Shown here one piece after another: positions 47,298 through 61,000 of a stretch of 64,000 nucleotides of DNA. A program made the translations under genes and the position numbers. Each line of letters starts with the position of its first letter. Within the stretch, counting starts at the first letter, position 1. The stretch comes from Toxoplasma gondii ME49 (Eukaryota; Apicomplexa; Conoidasida; Eucoccidiorida; Sarcocystidae), in NCBI RefSeq assembly GCF_000006565.2, contig NC_031477.1, positions 6,082,174-6,146,173 of the forward strand, in the 5' to 3' direction. The notes beneath the pieces are model-generated. The model saw nothing but the letters and a program-made list of their open reading frames with translations. It did not search any database and had not been told where the DNA came from.

Positions 47298-49802
47298 TAC
47301 ATTCAGATAGTTACATGTATGCAAATACATAAATATATCTATATATATACATATATAGATATATTGTCAGCTGAGTGCTGGGAAGCTGCGCGCGTGCGAA
47401 ACGACCTATCGCACGCGGCACTGCTGGAGAAGCACGTATCACGCCGCATGTCGTGGCGGAAGTTTCCTGTGGCCTCTCACCGTTTCCCCCATTCGTCGCA
47501 CAGCGGTGTCGGAATGCAGCTTGCGGAGACGGCGGTCGACACTCAGCATGCGGTTGGCCGCTTTCCACATGTATCTCGACCTCGAAACCCCGCGACCTTG
47601 TAACCGTTTCTCTTCCTGTTTCCGGTCTGCGTCTTCACCTCCTTCCGTCTCCGGAGATCCATTGATCCATTGACTCCACAACCTGTCAACCTCCTCACTA
47701 TCTTGTGTCGCCTCTGTCGGTGGCGACTCTGTGTCTCTGTCGGAACGCCTCCTTCCCCTGACTCCCTGAACGATGGGAGGGAAACGCCTTCGGGCACCAT
47801 CATTCGCACCTTTGTGAGCAGACTGTCGTGTAGTTCCATCCTGACACCAGCTGTCATCTTCACAGATCAGTAACAAGAGGCGAAGCGCAACGGCTCGCAA
47901 CCGACCCAACCGCTGGAGTTCTCGTCTGTGTATGGCATTCTCAGTGCTCCGCAGTTCTTCGGCGTTACCGGCTTCCTCCTCCGGTGGGCCTGAAAGAAGA
48001 GGGCGCTGCAGAGACGCTGCCGCTTCTCGTGTTGCCCACAAAACAAAGTTGAAAGGGGTAGCGTGTTCTGTGAGAATCACTTGATCGAGCTCACTCTCGC
48101 TGCCAGACGTCTCTCCAGTCGGCGTCATCTCCCCCTGGTCGCTCTCGCGCTCTGGCTCACGCGAAAAAGACAGATGTCCAGCCGACCGCTGAGAGCGCAT
48201 CGTAGTTATCTCATTTGATCCTCCTCCTTTCCCCCGAAAAGCCCGCGATCGCTCCCGACCAGAGTGATCACTTTCAGAACTCGAGTCGCCGCTGCTATCT
48301 GAGCTGCTTTGTCCGACGGCAGCCACTGCCTCAGCAGCTGCTGCAGCGACCGCGCCTGCCTCAGCAAAGGCATTGCTCGCCGCAGCGGCAACCGATCCGA
48401 AGAAAGATCGTCTCTGTGTCCTCTTTTGCGGCGGTCTACCGTAGGCATCCAACATACTTGGAGAATGGTTTGCGTTGGCAGCTAAAAAAGAAGACGAACC
48501 AGACACCGACGCCCCCGCCGCCTCCGTCGCTTCTCCCTCACCAGGTGATGCATGGTTCCAATGCGAAGACGCGAAGGAGAATAACGATTTGAGTTTCGTT
48601 GGAAGGGTGGTCGAAAGGTTTGTTTCTTCGTCCGGTTTCTCTGGAAAGCTGGGACGGCATTCTTGAGACAACCTGTGCCGCACACGAGGCTTAAAACGTT
48701 CCACTCCAGTTCCATTTCCTGTTACTCTCTTATCACTCACCACGGCGCTGCTTGGCTGCACAGTGCGTTCTTCAGTCAGAACATCATTCGAGCTGGATCC
48801 CTCGTTCTCCGTGTGGGGCTTGAAATCAGAGGCCAGCCCATCGAAGAGATGAGCCACCCCTGTATATCCACGCGTGAGCTGTCGAAGAAGTCCTTTGAAA
48901 ATCCCTTTATTGTCGCCTTTGCTCGATCTTAACTGCTCTTGCTTTCGTTTGGCCTCCTTATCCAGTTCCTTCGGTTTCATCTCAGGCTGTGTCTGTACCT
49001 TCTGCGCCATCCGGTGCATCCGCTCTGAGTCGGACGACAAGGAAATGAGGCGACTCGATGTGGCCCGCACAGGGGTGAAATGCGAAGGAGTGTGAAACAG
49101 GGGAGGTACGGCATGGGGCCTAACTCTGCCTTGCCTGGTTCCCCTCAGATAACCATCTCCGCCCGATGAGCTGTCGCTAACGTGTCTCTCCTCTCCCACC
49201 CTTCTCAGAGGTGTCTCTTCGGACTCGTCTGACAGCACTTCAGGCACCCACATTGGCGGGGGCGTGCAAGGTACCTGGTCGCTCCGACTGGTGACATCTC
49301 CCTCATCTTCCGTACGCCGGCCTTCCTCACTGACGATTTCGTCTTCCGTTCCGTCTTCACTGTTGGTGGCATCTGTCTCGTCGTCACCACTCACAACCGC
49401 CGAGCCATCAGATGGCGGGCCAACACGACCTTCCCGTGAAACAACTGACGCGCCTGGGCTGTCAACGACCCTTGGAGCGCTTCCACAGGAAAACGGGCTC
49501 TTCTTTTGAGAATCTTCTTCCTTGATCACTTCATGCTCTACCGTGTGGTTGGAATCCCCTTCCAGTCCGAAGTTCTTTGACTCAAAGGCGTTACTGCCAT
49601 CAGGAGAAATACCCCATACTGCACTTCTTGATGAAGAGGATCCCACCACCTTGCGTTCGTGATTCACCGACACCTGCTTCACCGTGGTGGGCGAAATATG
49701 TGCCCGTAGCAGGTCGACTCTTCCTGGACGAGAAGAAAGATTATCCCCGGTACCCAACGAACAGTCATGCCCGGAGGTCTGTTGACGAGGTCGGTTCTCC
49801 AT
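45840..49802 (-). CDS. BSD-domain protein
   Basis: Two exons, 49802-47481 and 46871-45840, join in phase 0 to 1,117 residues. The join (…MLSVDRRLRKLH and RRMGET | EFWKLYFYQVFLL) builds a BSD domain at about 745-795. The hallmark FWxxYFYxV follows a helix ending in the LHSxxV-like segment, as in SYAP1/BSDC1-type and TFIIH p62-type BSD modules. The rest is hydrophilic and Ser/Glu/Gly-rich, with one Ala-rich helix (nt 48300-48390) and a short hydrophobic stretch, RAVALRLLLLI. BSD domains occur in membrane-traffic adaptors (synapse-associated) and in transcription factors, and the flanks here do not decide between them. The 609-nt intron carries an AT microsatellite. No signal peptide is seen. 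Confidence 0.85.
47264..47365. repeat. AT microsatellite in BSD-gene intron
   Basis: (AT)n of about 14 units, then ATGCATAC and further ATAT/ACATAT blocks. Confidence 0.85.
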
Positions 49803-52800
49803 TGGTACATCTAGAGCTGCAATGAAGCCCAGAGCACAAACTTCTCTTGGAGAGGAAGCAGGCTAGATGGCTAGGATGTGACAGCGGGGAAGCCGGGCAA
49901 ATAGAAACAGCGGTGAAAGAATGCAGCATCTCTGCGACACGCTGTCTTCAAATTATCGAATCGGAAACCAATTAGTAAAAATAAGGAATAAGGGTGCTTC
50001 CCTCTCCAGTAGGTTCGCAGGCGCTCTCAAGCTCTCTACAGTAAGCTGCTCTTTCAGACACTTCCCCCGTGTGCTGACTATCGTTGAAAAACGCGACAGT
50101 GACGACCTCACGAGGGGGTGGCACAATCACAAACCGATGCATTCGCAAGACTGAAAACCAGTGATAAAGCTGGAGAGGGAGTTGGCATGGGGGCTTGAGG
50201 CGGCCGAACTAGTCTACGGACGAATCAGTTGGAAACTCTCCCCACGAAACGTACGATGGAAGAAAACGCACCGGCTGGTGCCCTCTTGGTGTAACGATTC
50301 CTCAAAAAAGAAGTGCTCACACATGTCGTGACGAGATTGACACCTCGACAGAAAAAGTTTGAGGGTACTGTCAAAGAACTCAGCATGACGACGAATACTT
50401 AGCTGTTCCCGGGCATACTGTTTTTGTTCAGCGAAAGCCTGTAAGGGACGGTTCAACGGAATTAAACTGGACCGGAAACCGGAACAGGGAAACTTCGCAG
50501 TGTCGGCATGTCATGGTCTTCAAACGGAGGTCAGCCTCGAGTCTGAAGGGGAACACACGTGGCCTTGCATTACGTAGAATCCGGCTCCTGGTAAAGCCAA
50601 CACTGCAGAGCTCGTACTCAAAGAGACACGGGACTGTTTGTCGATGCACCGGGAGAACAACATCGGACTACAGTGAAGGGGGCATGCCCAAAAGAACCGT
50701 TTTTCACGCGACGAGAACGAAGCTGAACTCGCTCCACCCAAGACTCGCAGACGCACACCACACTACGCAAGCAGGGTATACTCTGAGATGAATGCGATTG
50801 GAGGAAGGGGAGAACCCTCCCAGCAGGAGGCGTCCTTCACGCACAAGCATCGCTAGTCGTAGCAGCTCTCCAACACGCAGAACACCTATCGAGACGCAAG
50901 CATGTGGCAAACCAGAAAAGATGTACGGCGTTTAACATAGCCGTAGCTTAGAGAAACCCTAGCGGACGATGTGGAGAACTGCAAAGTAAAGTCGGTAGGA
51001 GACAAAAAGCCAACTGCAGTGAGTGAGAGGGTGCTCAAGACCGGGAACTAACTGTCACGAGGCATGAACAAATCTACTCCTCGTAGAGAGAGCATTTTTT
51101 GCAACGGTACATGGAAACTGTGAAGTTAAAGGAAGAAGTGTACGGAGAACTCGGAAGATCACCACTCATAGTTGGTCGGGAAGTTCATTTTTCTTCATTT
51201 GCTGCGACTTTTCATGCGCTTCCTGTAGGAACTTACGTTCCTGTTCGTCTCACATCCAACGTGAGACAGCGACACGCCTGTGCAACACTACGGCACCAGG
51301 GAACACGCTTCCGGTGACCAGTTAGCAAACGACAGCCTACACCAAAAAGGCTGTCAACCTCGAGATAGAGACAGAATACAACTGGGAGAAAAGACATAGG
51401 CTGCCACACTGCCCTATATAACAGTGAGACCGGGTGAACAACGTTACTCTGGCCCCGCTTGGTGGTAAGCCTCACCCTGTCCAGATGGGTCATGGATTTG
51501 GCTAGTCTCGGTTCCAGTTTCTGCATCTGCATAAACGATCTCCCTACTATCTTTTCTTTTGTTGACGGCAAAGCACATCGACGTGACTGCATTTGGGTGG
51601 GTAACACGAGTCGTCGTGCTTAGGAGCTACCGTCTGCCACACACAATGACACTCATGAGAAGAGAAACCGGCGATAGTTCTGGGGAAAAGTGAGTCACTC
51701 CGACGAATGGTGGGGGCCGAGTGGCAATCGCACCGAATTCTGAAATATACCAGTTTCCTACCGGCGCGCCCGCTTGGACACAATGCTTCAGGTTGCAGGC
51801 TGCCGACTCAGGTTCTTCCGCTTTTCCGGTTTTACAGCTCTTTCCTACCTTCATCGAGGTTTCACAAGTCATGTCTTCGTAATCACTGCAGTCAGACTCC
51901 CGACAGGTGATTCTTTTCCGCCGCGTGTTGCCAGCCAGCTGTAGTCGGATATTATTTCAAGAGAGTTTCAGTTGGAAACAGCTTTATTGTGTCATGTTGA
52001 GCAAGCAGTCAAATTTCGCTGTTGTTCCCTACGCAGAGGGGAGCTGTCAGCAATGTCTTTCTGGGGGCTCCAGCAGCAAAAAGCATTCTTAGTCAGGCAA
52101 AGTATGTGTTTCTTTTGCCAAGGGGGTCTTAAGCAATTGATTTGCTACCTTTGACAAACATAACTTAACCCAGCTCGTGCTACATATGACAGTGGAAGAC
52201 AGAAGCTGCGTGCATCTGTAGCAATACGCCATGTGGTTAAGTCCGTTTAGTGTAGCGTCTCTTTTTGTGTGGAAAAGTGGGGGAAGGTATAGTGCGGACG
52301 TAGAATTGAATGCTGAACTGAGAGCACGAGGTAACTCATTCTAGCGCTTCTGTGATCATTGTCGCTGTGTTGAGCAGGTGGTCGCAAAGCTGTATGCATT
52401 CTGAGCTAAGTATGTGAAACTCAGTGCACTCGAACTTTATCTGTGGAACTGCTTTGGTTACCAGATTCAAGTTCGAGTACAGTTCCGGTGACCACCATGA
52501 GATATCAACAAGGGCAGTCGTCTATACCTCGTATTCAGACGAAGCAATGGTGTAAGATGCCCATAAACAGATGATTCCTTGCGCATCAGTCATGTGGCGC
52601 GTTGATGGTGGCTTGCCTCTTCACACGCCGTGGCCGCAGCACTGAAGAAATCGTCTTTCAACAGGAGGAGGGACGCGGCCTGGGGGTTGGAATGAGGGCG
52701 CATTTCCTCCATTAACGGTGAAATGGTAGCAAGCCTATCTTCCTTCTGCCGGAAGACAGCCATCAATCGTGATCAATCCTTTGTAGTTTTTCCCAACAGA

Positions 52801-55021
52801 ACAGGCGCTAACGCGACCATGAGGAGCTGCTTTTCGGGCCAAGTGTGGATATGGCTTAGTTGCCTCCTGCCACGTTTCTCTGAAGACAGGTGTCGGAGAA
52901 TGCTGTCACCCTGTAAAGTTCTTGCACAGCTCCTCTTGACGCTGAAACTGCGCGACCCTTCGTCTTTCCCCGTTGACAAACTGCTTCAGTCTCCAGAATC
53001 TGTCAATCTTCTTGAGCGCTAACCTAGCGGGCGCTTTCATGTGAAGATGCACAATCTGCCGGAACTTTGTATTGCGGCGGAGTGTCATGGGTCGGTGCAT
53101 GAATGGAGTTAGCCTGTGCGAGGCAGTGATTCTTTATGCGATGTGGATATTCAAGAGTCTACTTTCGGCTTCACCGCACGATGTGTGTCCCGTTCCTGGT
53201 TCAACGCGTCCCAGGTTGATCTGTTTTTGCTCTGGAGGCAGCATTTCCCAGAGATTCCTTGTTTTTACGCGTGCCCCCAAGAAGCCATCGTTTTCTAAGG
53301 CACATACATATGATTTACCTAGATAATGCTAGCGGGGACGTCACAGATGTAAATGCCCGTAGAGGTCAACACTCGCAGCCCAGCACAGTGACTGAGGCAG
53401 TTTCCCTTTCACAGAAGGTTTGTTGTCAGATGTCAAGCTCATACACAGCTTCGACGAGGTAGTTAAGCTGTGCTCGGATCCAAACTACAACAGTTGGAAG
53501 GGCGTCCAGCAACAAGGATGGCACTGGGGGTTGCAAGATGCTTGCGTTCGTACTTTCCACTCCAATGCTTTTAGCCTGGTAAATTCTACAGGTCTGCGGC
53601 GGTGGAAGCACTTGGCTGTCTTCTGGAACATGTTATTTCTACAACACATGCCAGACGAGTTAGTTGCCGCCCTGCAATATTGTCAACCGGCCGTGCACTA
53701 TGGATGAAAAACTCGTGTCACCAGCTTTTTCTGTCACTCAATGTGGTCACCGGAAACGTCGCAGAGAGCGAATTCTAGGAAATGGCGGTACAGGTGATCT
53801 CGAAGAACTGAGGGCACCAGCTAAGATTCTTATTCACCCTCAGTGACACTTTCCAGGTGTGCACATACCGTAGACGAGCACTAGGATCTTTCACAACACA
53901 CTTGACTAAAGGATGACACTTCGCTTGTGCCGAAGTACATACAGAAGAACATCTACTGTCTCTCGAGTCATAGCTGCTTCATATGGACCACAAGCACGGA
54001 GGCAGTTTCCTCATCATGTCACTCTTCCATGGACCAGATCGCTCATGTGGGTTCTGAGTAACTTTTCATGTGACTTGGAGAACTGGAACACATCAGGGGC
54101 TCCTTCTTAGTAGTTGACATCGCATTTCAAGTTTTGCTGCCACAGTTTTAGAATCTTATTCGTTCGCGCGCGATGCAAAACACAGCGACCGACAGATGGC
54201 ACAGCCATACACAATCCGTGTATGCATCGGACTGCCATCTTTCCGCGTCGGGGTGGGCACCCTCTAGACATTTTACGGATATCCACGTTCATTTTCAATC
54301 GGACAAAACTGCGTATTATTAGAGACCCCGCAATGGAAGCTTGCAGATTTTTCTACTCTTTCTCGCTTTACCAACCACTCCTCCTCAAGTCAAAACGACT
54401 TCATGGTAGGCCAAACAGAGAAAGTGTCTTGTCGAGCGACGGCGGCCGTCCCGCCGGGGCCGGATAACCGGTAGACAGTTGCGCCGCGACTCCGCAAGCG
54501 ACCCACTTAGACAATAACAACATACGTGTAGCACAAAGAGGCACAATTTAGGAGACATTTGAACACGGTGAAGTACTCCTGTGTCTAAAAGCATCTGCCT
54601 ATTTTCGGCTGGCTCCACTGTGGTGCCGCTCCGTTATTTTGCCTGTGAGCCCCGGTCGTTGGCTGCACTGCTCTACAAGAGCCAGAAAGTTGGACGACTA
54701 TCGGCGTGACTTCTCTTCTACGAAGCAGTCCCAACAAATGGCTAGAAATCTTTCCTCCTTTTCTTCAATCGTTTTTTCGGAGGCTGCCTGGTGCTAGTCC
54801 TCTATCGGGGGCACCACAACCGTGTTGACCACGACCGTGGGTCTTCTCAGGCGGGCGTTTTAGACAAAGCAGAACAGCGCTGCATACGGGAAATGCATGA
54901 TACTTGAAGTCGACAAAGTTTTTGAGACCAGACCCAAGCTCCATGCGTTTGGCGACACTCTAACGCTTCAAAAGGGAGGTAAAGCAAGTTTCTCCTACGC
55001 CTGTCCATTCTCTGTTGAAAA
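49803..55021. other. Long divergent intergenic region
   Basis: About 5.2 kb between the start of the minus-strand BSD gene and the start of the plus-strand secreted protein, so both promoters lie here. It is less GC-rich than the genes. One orphan open stretch at 53415-53707 is weakly protein-like, and a nested inverted repeat lies at 54194-54240 (see findings). No other feature is supported. Confidence 0.4.
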
Positions 55022-58000
55022 ATGAGGGTCCGGCTGGCGTTGCCGCTGACCCTGGTATCCTGTGTTGGAACCGTGTCGCCTCCCTTTCACGATGCAGCTA
55101 CCTCTGCCAGTGCCCTTCCGACGTTCACCTCTCCCTGGGCACTTGAAAGAGTCTCCGATTACCGTCCTGTGCAGATCACCCCTGGCGACTTGCCATTTCT
55201 CCTCAAAACGTCTATTCTTGAACCCCCTGAGGCGACGGTGGCTGCTGTGGCGATCAAAGAAACCCTGAAAAGGGAGGCTTTGATAAAGAAACGCAGAGAG
55301 TGGTTTCAAGGATTGAAAAAGGCTCTCTTCCGCTTGCCATTCAAAAGGCTGAGGGTGAGGCCACCGTTACCATTTTCTCTGTGCTTCGGCACATCGAGGG
55401 AACAGAGAAAACATGGGTATTCAATTTCCGCTGTGTGGAAAAACGTTAGGAATGCCCAGTGTCATTTTTTCTTCATCAGCCGCAGCGGTCAAGCTGAGAC
55501 AGTGCGCTGTCGAAATACACTTTTCGCTGATTATGCTGGAGCCTTCTTTGATATAGCGCTAAGAGGGCTGCCGCGCTCTCGGTCTGCGTGCACGTTCTTC
55601 GCGTTAAAAATATGTTGTTATTAAGTGCTCAACAGATGTACTGTTTTGTTTTCCCCATGTGACACTTCTTTCAGAGGAGATTAATGAGGCGAATGGAGGC
55701 CTCCAGAACTGCGACAGCTTCGTTTAAGGCGTTGATGGGCCACGGTGTCAGAACAGCAGCACTTGGAGGTTACTACGGTTTCGGTGGTCTTTTGAGTGCA
55801 ATTGCCTTGCCATTCCGTGCAATCGGTTATACCGTTGCGAGCGGATTTCACGCCCTGGTGGATTCCCCCCAGAGATTCCACAACATCCGAATGGCCTTGC
55901 TGCGAACTGAGAAGGAGGAGGCCGAGAAATTCTTGAACACCGAGCTCAGGCAAGCCCAGGAATCCGACCGAGTAATGACTCTGATCGAAAAACTCACCAA
56001 CGGTATGTTCGTCTGCGAACTTGACCTCTCTAGAAGAACACGTCCACTCTGGCGGCAGTGGGTTTCGGTGTCTCGTTTCACCCCAAGAAACAGTTGCTAC
56101 ACGAGCCAGCTTGACGTCGTGACGGAAACTCAGGTCGTATTTATACGGCTATGCACACATCCACAAGTATATGTATGTATGCATGTATGGATATGACTAG
56201 CTGGGTGTAGATACGTGGTTTTGGATGTGGATGAATGAGTTGTTGACCTTCATCAGTGCGTTTCTCTACTCGGATGCATGTCAATTTTTTATCACGGTCG
56301 CTTGGCGCCTTTCTCGTCTTCTTGACATCTACAGCGATCCTCACGCAGGTGCTTCCGCCTGAGCAGTTGCGCATTGACCTGAGAGCGGCCGATCTACAGT
56401 CGCTTCGGGACCAAGTCTCCGTGTTGTACAGTCGGTACAAGGAAGCAGTGAAGCCAAATCCGATTCTACGTGCCATGGCTCAAGGCACCACCGCCCAGTC
56501 GTTCATGGGCCGCATGCGGAACCGTCTCAGCTACCGGCGTACTGTCAGGAAGAATGCGGAGGCGCACGTGTTCACCGCTTTCGTGAACGCCGTGAATAAG
56601 GCCTCCCTTTCCGCCGACGGGAGGACGGAGGCCGTAAACACCCGGGTTGAAACGGCAGCGGCACTAATTGACTTGTTTTTCCAGCTGTGTAAGTGATTCG
56701 TCCACGTCTTCATCGTTCAGCTCTGTTCATCAATGCGCTCTGCGGGCGGAACCGCGCGCGTCCAAGCTCCAGGGTACAGTTCAGACTGGAAGACCTTCAC
56801 AGTGTGAGACCAGTTTTGTACGGCGCCAGGTGCTTGTGAAGGATACAGGTCTCACCTTTCCATTACACGCGACTGATATGGAGAAAAGACATTTGCGCGG
56901 GACAGTTGTGCGTCCCATGTCTGGATCTGTAGCTTTCACGGAACGCGGACTCTAAAAAGGTGTGGATTGCTCACGTCTGGAAGCTTGTCTACTCTTCTTC
57001 GTGATGCGTTTCAGGCGACCACGAAGAAAGGGGAATGATGAGAGCCACAGAGTTGTTTCTGCAAGTGAACAAGAAATACCTTGAAGAGGAGACAGTTGCT
57101 CAGATCTCGTCCTCGTTGGCATCTGCCGTAGTGGCTCAACGCTACGAGATGGCCGCTCTCCTGCAGAGACTTAGCGAGCGGGATGGTCAGAACGACCTGG
57201 GGGAGTCTTTGCTAAAACAAGTGACAGAAGTGCTGGACGCCACAGCGCCTCCCCAGGAACGATACCCCAACTTTTCAGCTCTTTTTTCTCGAGTCTGGAA
57301 GCAGACTGTTTTGGCTCTGATGAACCATCCGCTAAAAGGCAAGTACCTCAAAGCTAGTTGCGTTCCTGACACCACAGCTCACCCACCGCCCGTGTGCGGC
57401 TTGGTCACGTGACACCCAGGGCGGCCTTCCATTCCTGTGGTGGTAGCAGCTTCCAGGTTGCGTGAGAAGCTTATCGACTTCTTCGTTAGAAGCTCCTTTT
57501 TCCCCGACTTGGCTTTCGGCAGCTGTCCTGTATTCTCCCCATAGACTCTCGGGGAAATGGGCAGATGTATGCTTGCAAGCAGCACTCCGCAAACTTCCTG
57601 GGGTTTAGGTTGCCAGTTGATTCTTCCTGCCGTCAATTACGCCGTTGTTAGTGCCTAGCCTAGTTTTCAAAGTACTGCCGCTGTAGTGACTTGAGTGTTC
57701 TCTCAGTTGCTTCTGGATTCTTTGCAGGCAAACTCTTGAGTCCCGACGCCATTCGCCGGGCATGCAGAGGCTCAGATAAATACGTTGACGCGGCCGCGGC
57801 ACGCGCAGGTTTCCCAACTGCTCTTGACACGCGACTTGATTACTTTGTCTACATCTACGAGTCTCGAGACCAGGACCCTGAACTCGAATTGCAGCGGTGT
57901 GTCAGTGCAGAGAATGTGTACAGACTCGTGGGTCAGAAGAACTTCTTTGTGCCTGGCAACGAAAATGTAGACCAGCAGCTCACTTTCGAAATCGGAGACT

Positions 58001-61000
58001 TCCGGCTTGTCAAGGGTACGTTCGTGAACAAGATCCGTACAAATACTGCAATTACCGCACGCTCGCTGCTAAAAAATTCCGATAGCTCCAGTTTACCATA
58101 CAGACACAAGTATATATATATATATATAAATGGGTGTGTGTGATTCTTACGTCAAGTAGGTTCAGTCGACTCACACATGTCTATGTGCGTGTGTGTGTGT
58201 GTGTGGTTCTTAGGCTCATTTCTCCTGTCTAAGATCGAGGACCCCACGACAGCCAAGCGGCGACTGCTGCATGCCGTGGGTGGATATCTTTACAACATGT
58301 TGGACTCAGAGTCTGTTAAACGTAAGCTGATGCAAGATGAAGCGAAATGCGTTCTGGTCTAACGATAGCAGCCCGTCTGACTTGAATGAGTGGTCGACTC
58401 TCTTAATCTTGCAGGAGAGGTACGAATAAAGAGATGCGTAGAAATCTTAACTTCCCTCGCCTGTGGTTCTTTCGAGCAACGAGTCGTCGATGTCCTCTCA
58501 CAGCAGCCCAACACGGAAATCCGAAGTTTCCTACAGCGAAGGGTGCAGAAAAAAACGTGGCGCCAGGCACCGATGGTGTGTCTGTAAAGTCCTTGCGGTG
58601 GCCTGCTTTGTTGTTCGCCTCATCAGATTTGGTCACGGAAACATTGTTGGAGATGAACTATATCCCGCTGACGCCAATTCCGGAGAAAACCACGTGGAGT
58701 GTGACTTGGCGCAGAAGGATTGCAAAGGAACTCGTGATTGCACCTTCCTGTGTAGTCGCGGCGCTGTCGTCAAGAGTCGACCCCAGAGACCTCCTCAACA
58801 TGGAAGGGCTGTCAGACGAGGAGTGGAAAGAACTATTGGAGCCGTGCGGCTATGCCCTAGCTCCACGTTCTCGGTTCCAACGGCTCACCGGCAGGAACAA
58901 GAAAGATAACTTCATCAGAATTCTAAGGCGCATGCGCGTGAACTCTGGTACGTTCACTGGCACTCGGCCCATTCACGACGCGTACTGGAACGCCCTCAAA
59001 GTCTACCTTGGCGGCAGCGATGCCCCTGTCCACGCAGACGGCATGCCGCAAGAGTTTTTTCGAGAGGACCCGACGTTCGCCTTTCTGAACTCTGTGTTCC
59101 AAAAGACTGTGGAAGAGTCGGGGGTCCGTGCCTTCTACGAGGATGCCGCAGGAGCAGGAATAGGTCCACCGGCTCTAGTCCCCTTGCAGATCCAGCCTGT
59201 CAGCACTACAGAGCAATATTCTCCCTCCAACGCTCCAGAAGCCTGGAGACTGGCCATGCGGGACCAGTTCAGAAAGTTGACTTCCTCCCCGAACCGAATT
59301 TATCTTGTAGTCGAGGACGCGGTCCGCATTCGCGCATGTAAAGCGCTGAAAAGGCTGAAAAGGCGCGACCAGCTCGATGCTGCCATTGTCAATGAAGTGC
59401 TGCGGTACTTTGGGCTCCAGGGGCCTTCGCCGCCGATCGATTCTCTTATCTGTGCCGCGGCGCCGGTAAACGCCCAGGCCGCACTGGGGAGACCTTTCGC
59501 CACTGAGGCTTTCGCTACCAGGGGCTCAGCTCCTGACGGAAGCCTGGAAGACCCCATGGCGGTGTTCCGCATCTTCATCGAACGCACACTCATGCAACTC
59601 GACGGCGGCGCCCAACTTCCCTTTATCACCCGTGAGTTTCGTTTGAAAAGGTATCGCCAGCAGTCGAAACTGTAATAGCGACCAGCCACCACACAAAACT
59701 ATGAGAGTTGTAATGATTGTAGCACCACAGAAACTCACTTGTCCCCACGGGTATACAAATCAGAGAAAGGCAGCGCCTTTTGTTTATGGCACGAGTTAGA
59801 GAGACGAACGGGAACTTTACTGCTTTTCTGTTAAGGAAAATGCCGACCTACACGCAGCAGGCGATGGCAAACGAGGCAGGCGGTGTTTGGAAGCCAAGGT
59901 GACCTCAGCCTCTCGTCGTGGACTGAACATGAGGGTGAAGAAAAGAAGCTTTCATGACTTATAGAACACTCAATATCTATACTAGGCTACTGCCTAGCAC
60001 TATTGATGAGAGACAAGCACCACAGATGGCGTGGAAGGTCTCATTTCGCATGCGCGCTTTCAAAGATGTAGTTTATGCTCGCGCGTAATGACGAAGACGG
60101 AACACGGCTGTCGCGTATCTTTCTGCTGTTTGATGATTTGGACAGGGTTTTTGATCGAAGGCCATTCCCAGCTGTTTCAGATACACTCTCTGATTGCGAA
60201 GGTGAATGTTGAGACCATGCGAGGCTACGAGGCTGACAAGCTTTTGAAATTAGCGCAAGCAGGGGCCAACTCAGATTTCGGAACCGTTCTGGAGAGCATG
60301 AAGCCCGTTTTCACGAGAATGTTCGATGTTGACATCATTGGTGAGTTTGACGCTGTAGATCTGAACAGCCGCCGGCCAACGACGATTTCATGTCGAGTTT
60401 ATTTTGAAGTCTCAAGATCATGCGAGTCTTGCGTAGATGGGTTTTCGCAGTCGCGGATCTCTACACGTTCCCTTTTGTTCCGCTGCTCCATTTTCCTTGT
60501 CTCGAGTTGCCTTGAAGTTTTGGTGCCGCGAAGATGTGGTTAAACAGTGATTTCAGAATGAAACGCCCACTGTCGACACATTCCACCTGGTGCCGCGTCG
60601 GAGCAGCACCGCGTAGCTCCCGATATGTGAATGCCCTCTGTCTCTCAACTGCATTGATTCGTCACGCAGTTTTCTGGAGTCCTTGCGATGACTGCTGTGT
60701 CGTGTTTTTCGCGTTCCTTTCTCAGGTTTGCGACACAAGAACGGAGCGGACTGCTTTCGTTTTGGAGACCCGTGGGTGCAAACTGGGGGGTGGAGCGCAA
60801 AAAACTCGTATGTTGAAAGCTCGGTGGGAATAACCTTCGCAGCCCCTTCGTCAGTTTCCCGCGAGGACTGCATTCCTGGGACGCGTGATGGCCAGACCTT
60901 TTCTGACGCAGTGACCTCTGCTGTGCATCAGTGGCTTTCTCAAGGCTTTTCGAACATTCTGTTCAACGCCGCTGTAGACGAACAAGAGGTGCAACCAGCA

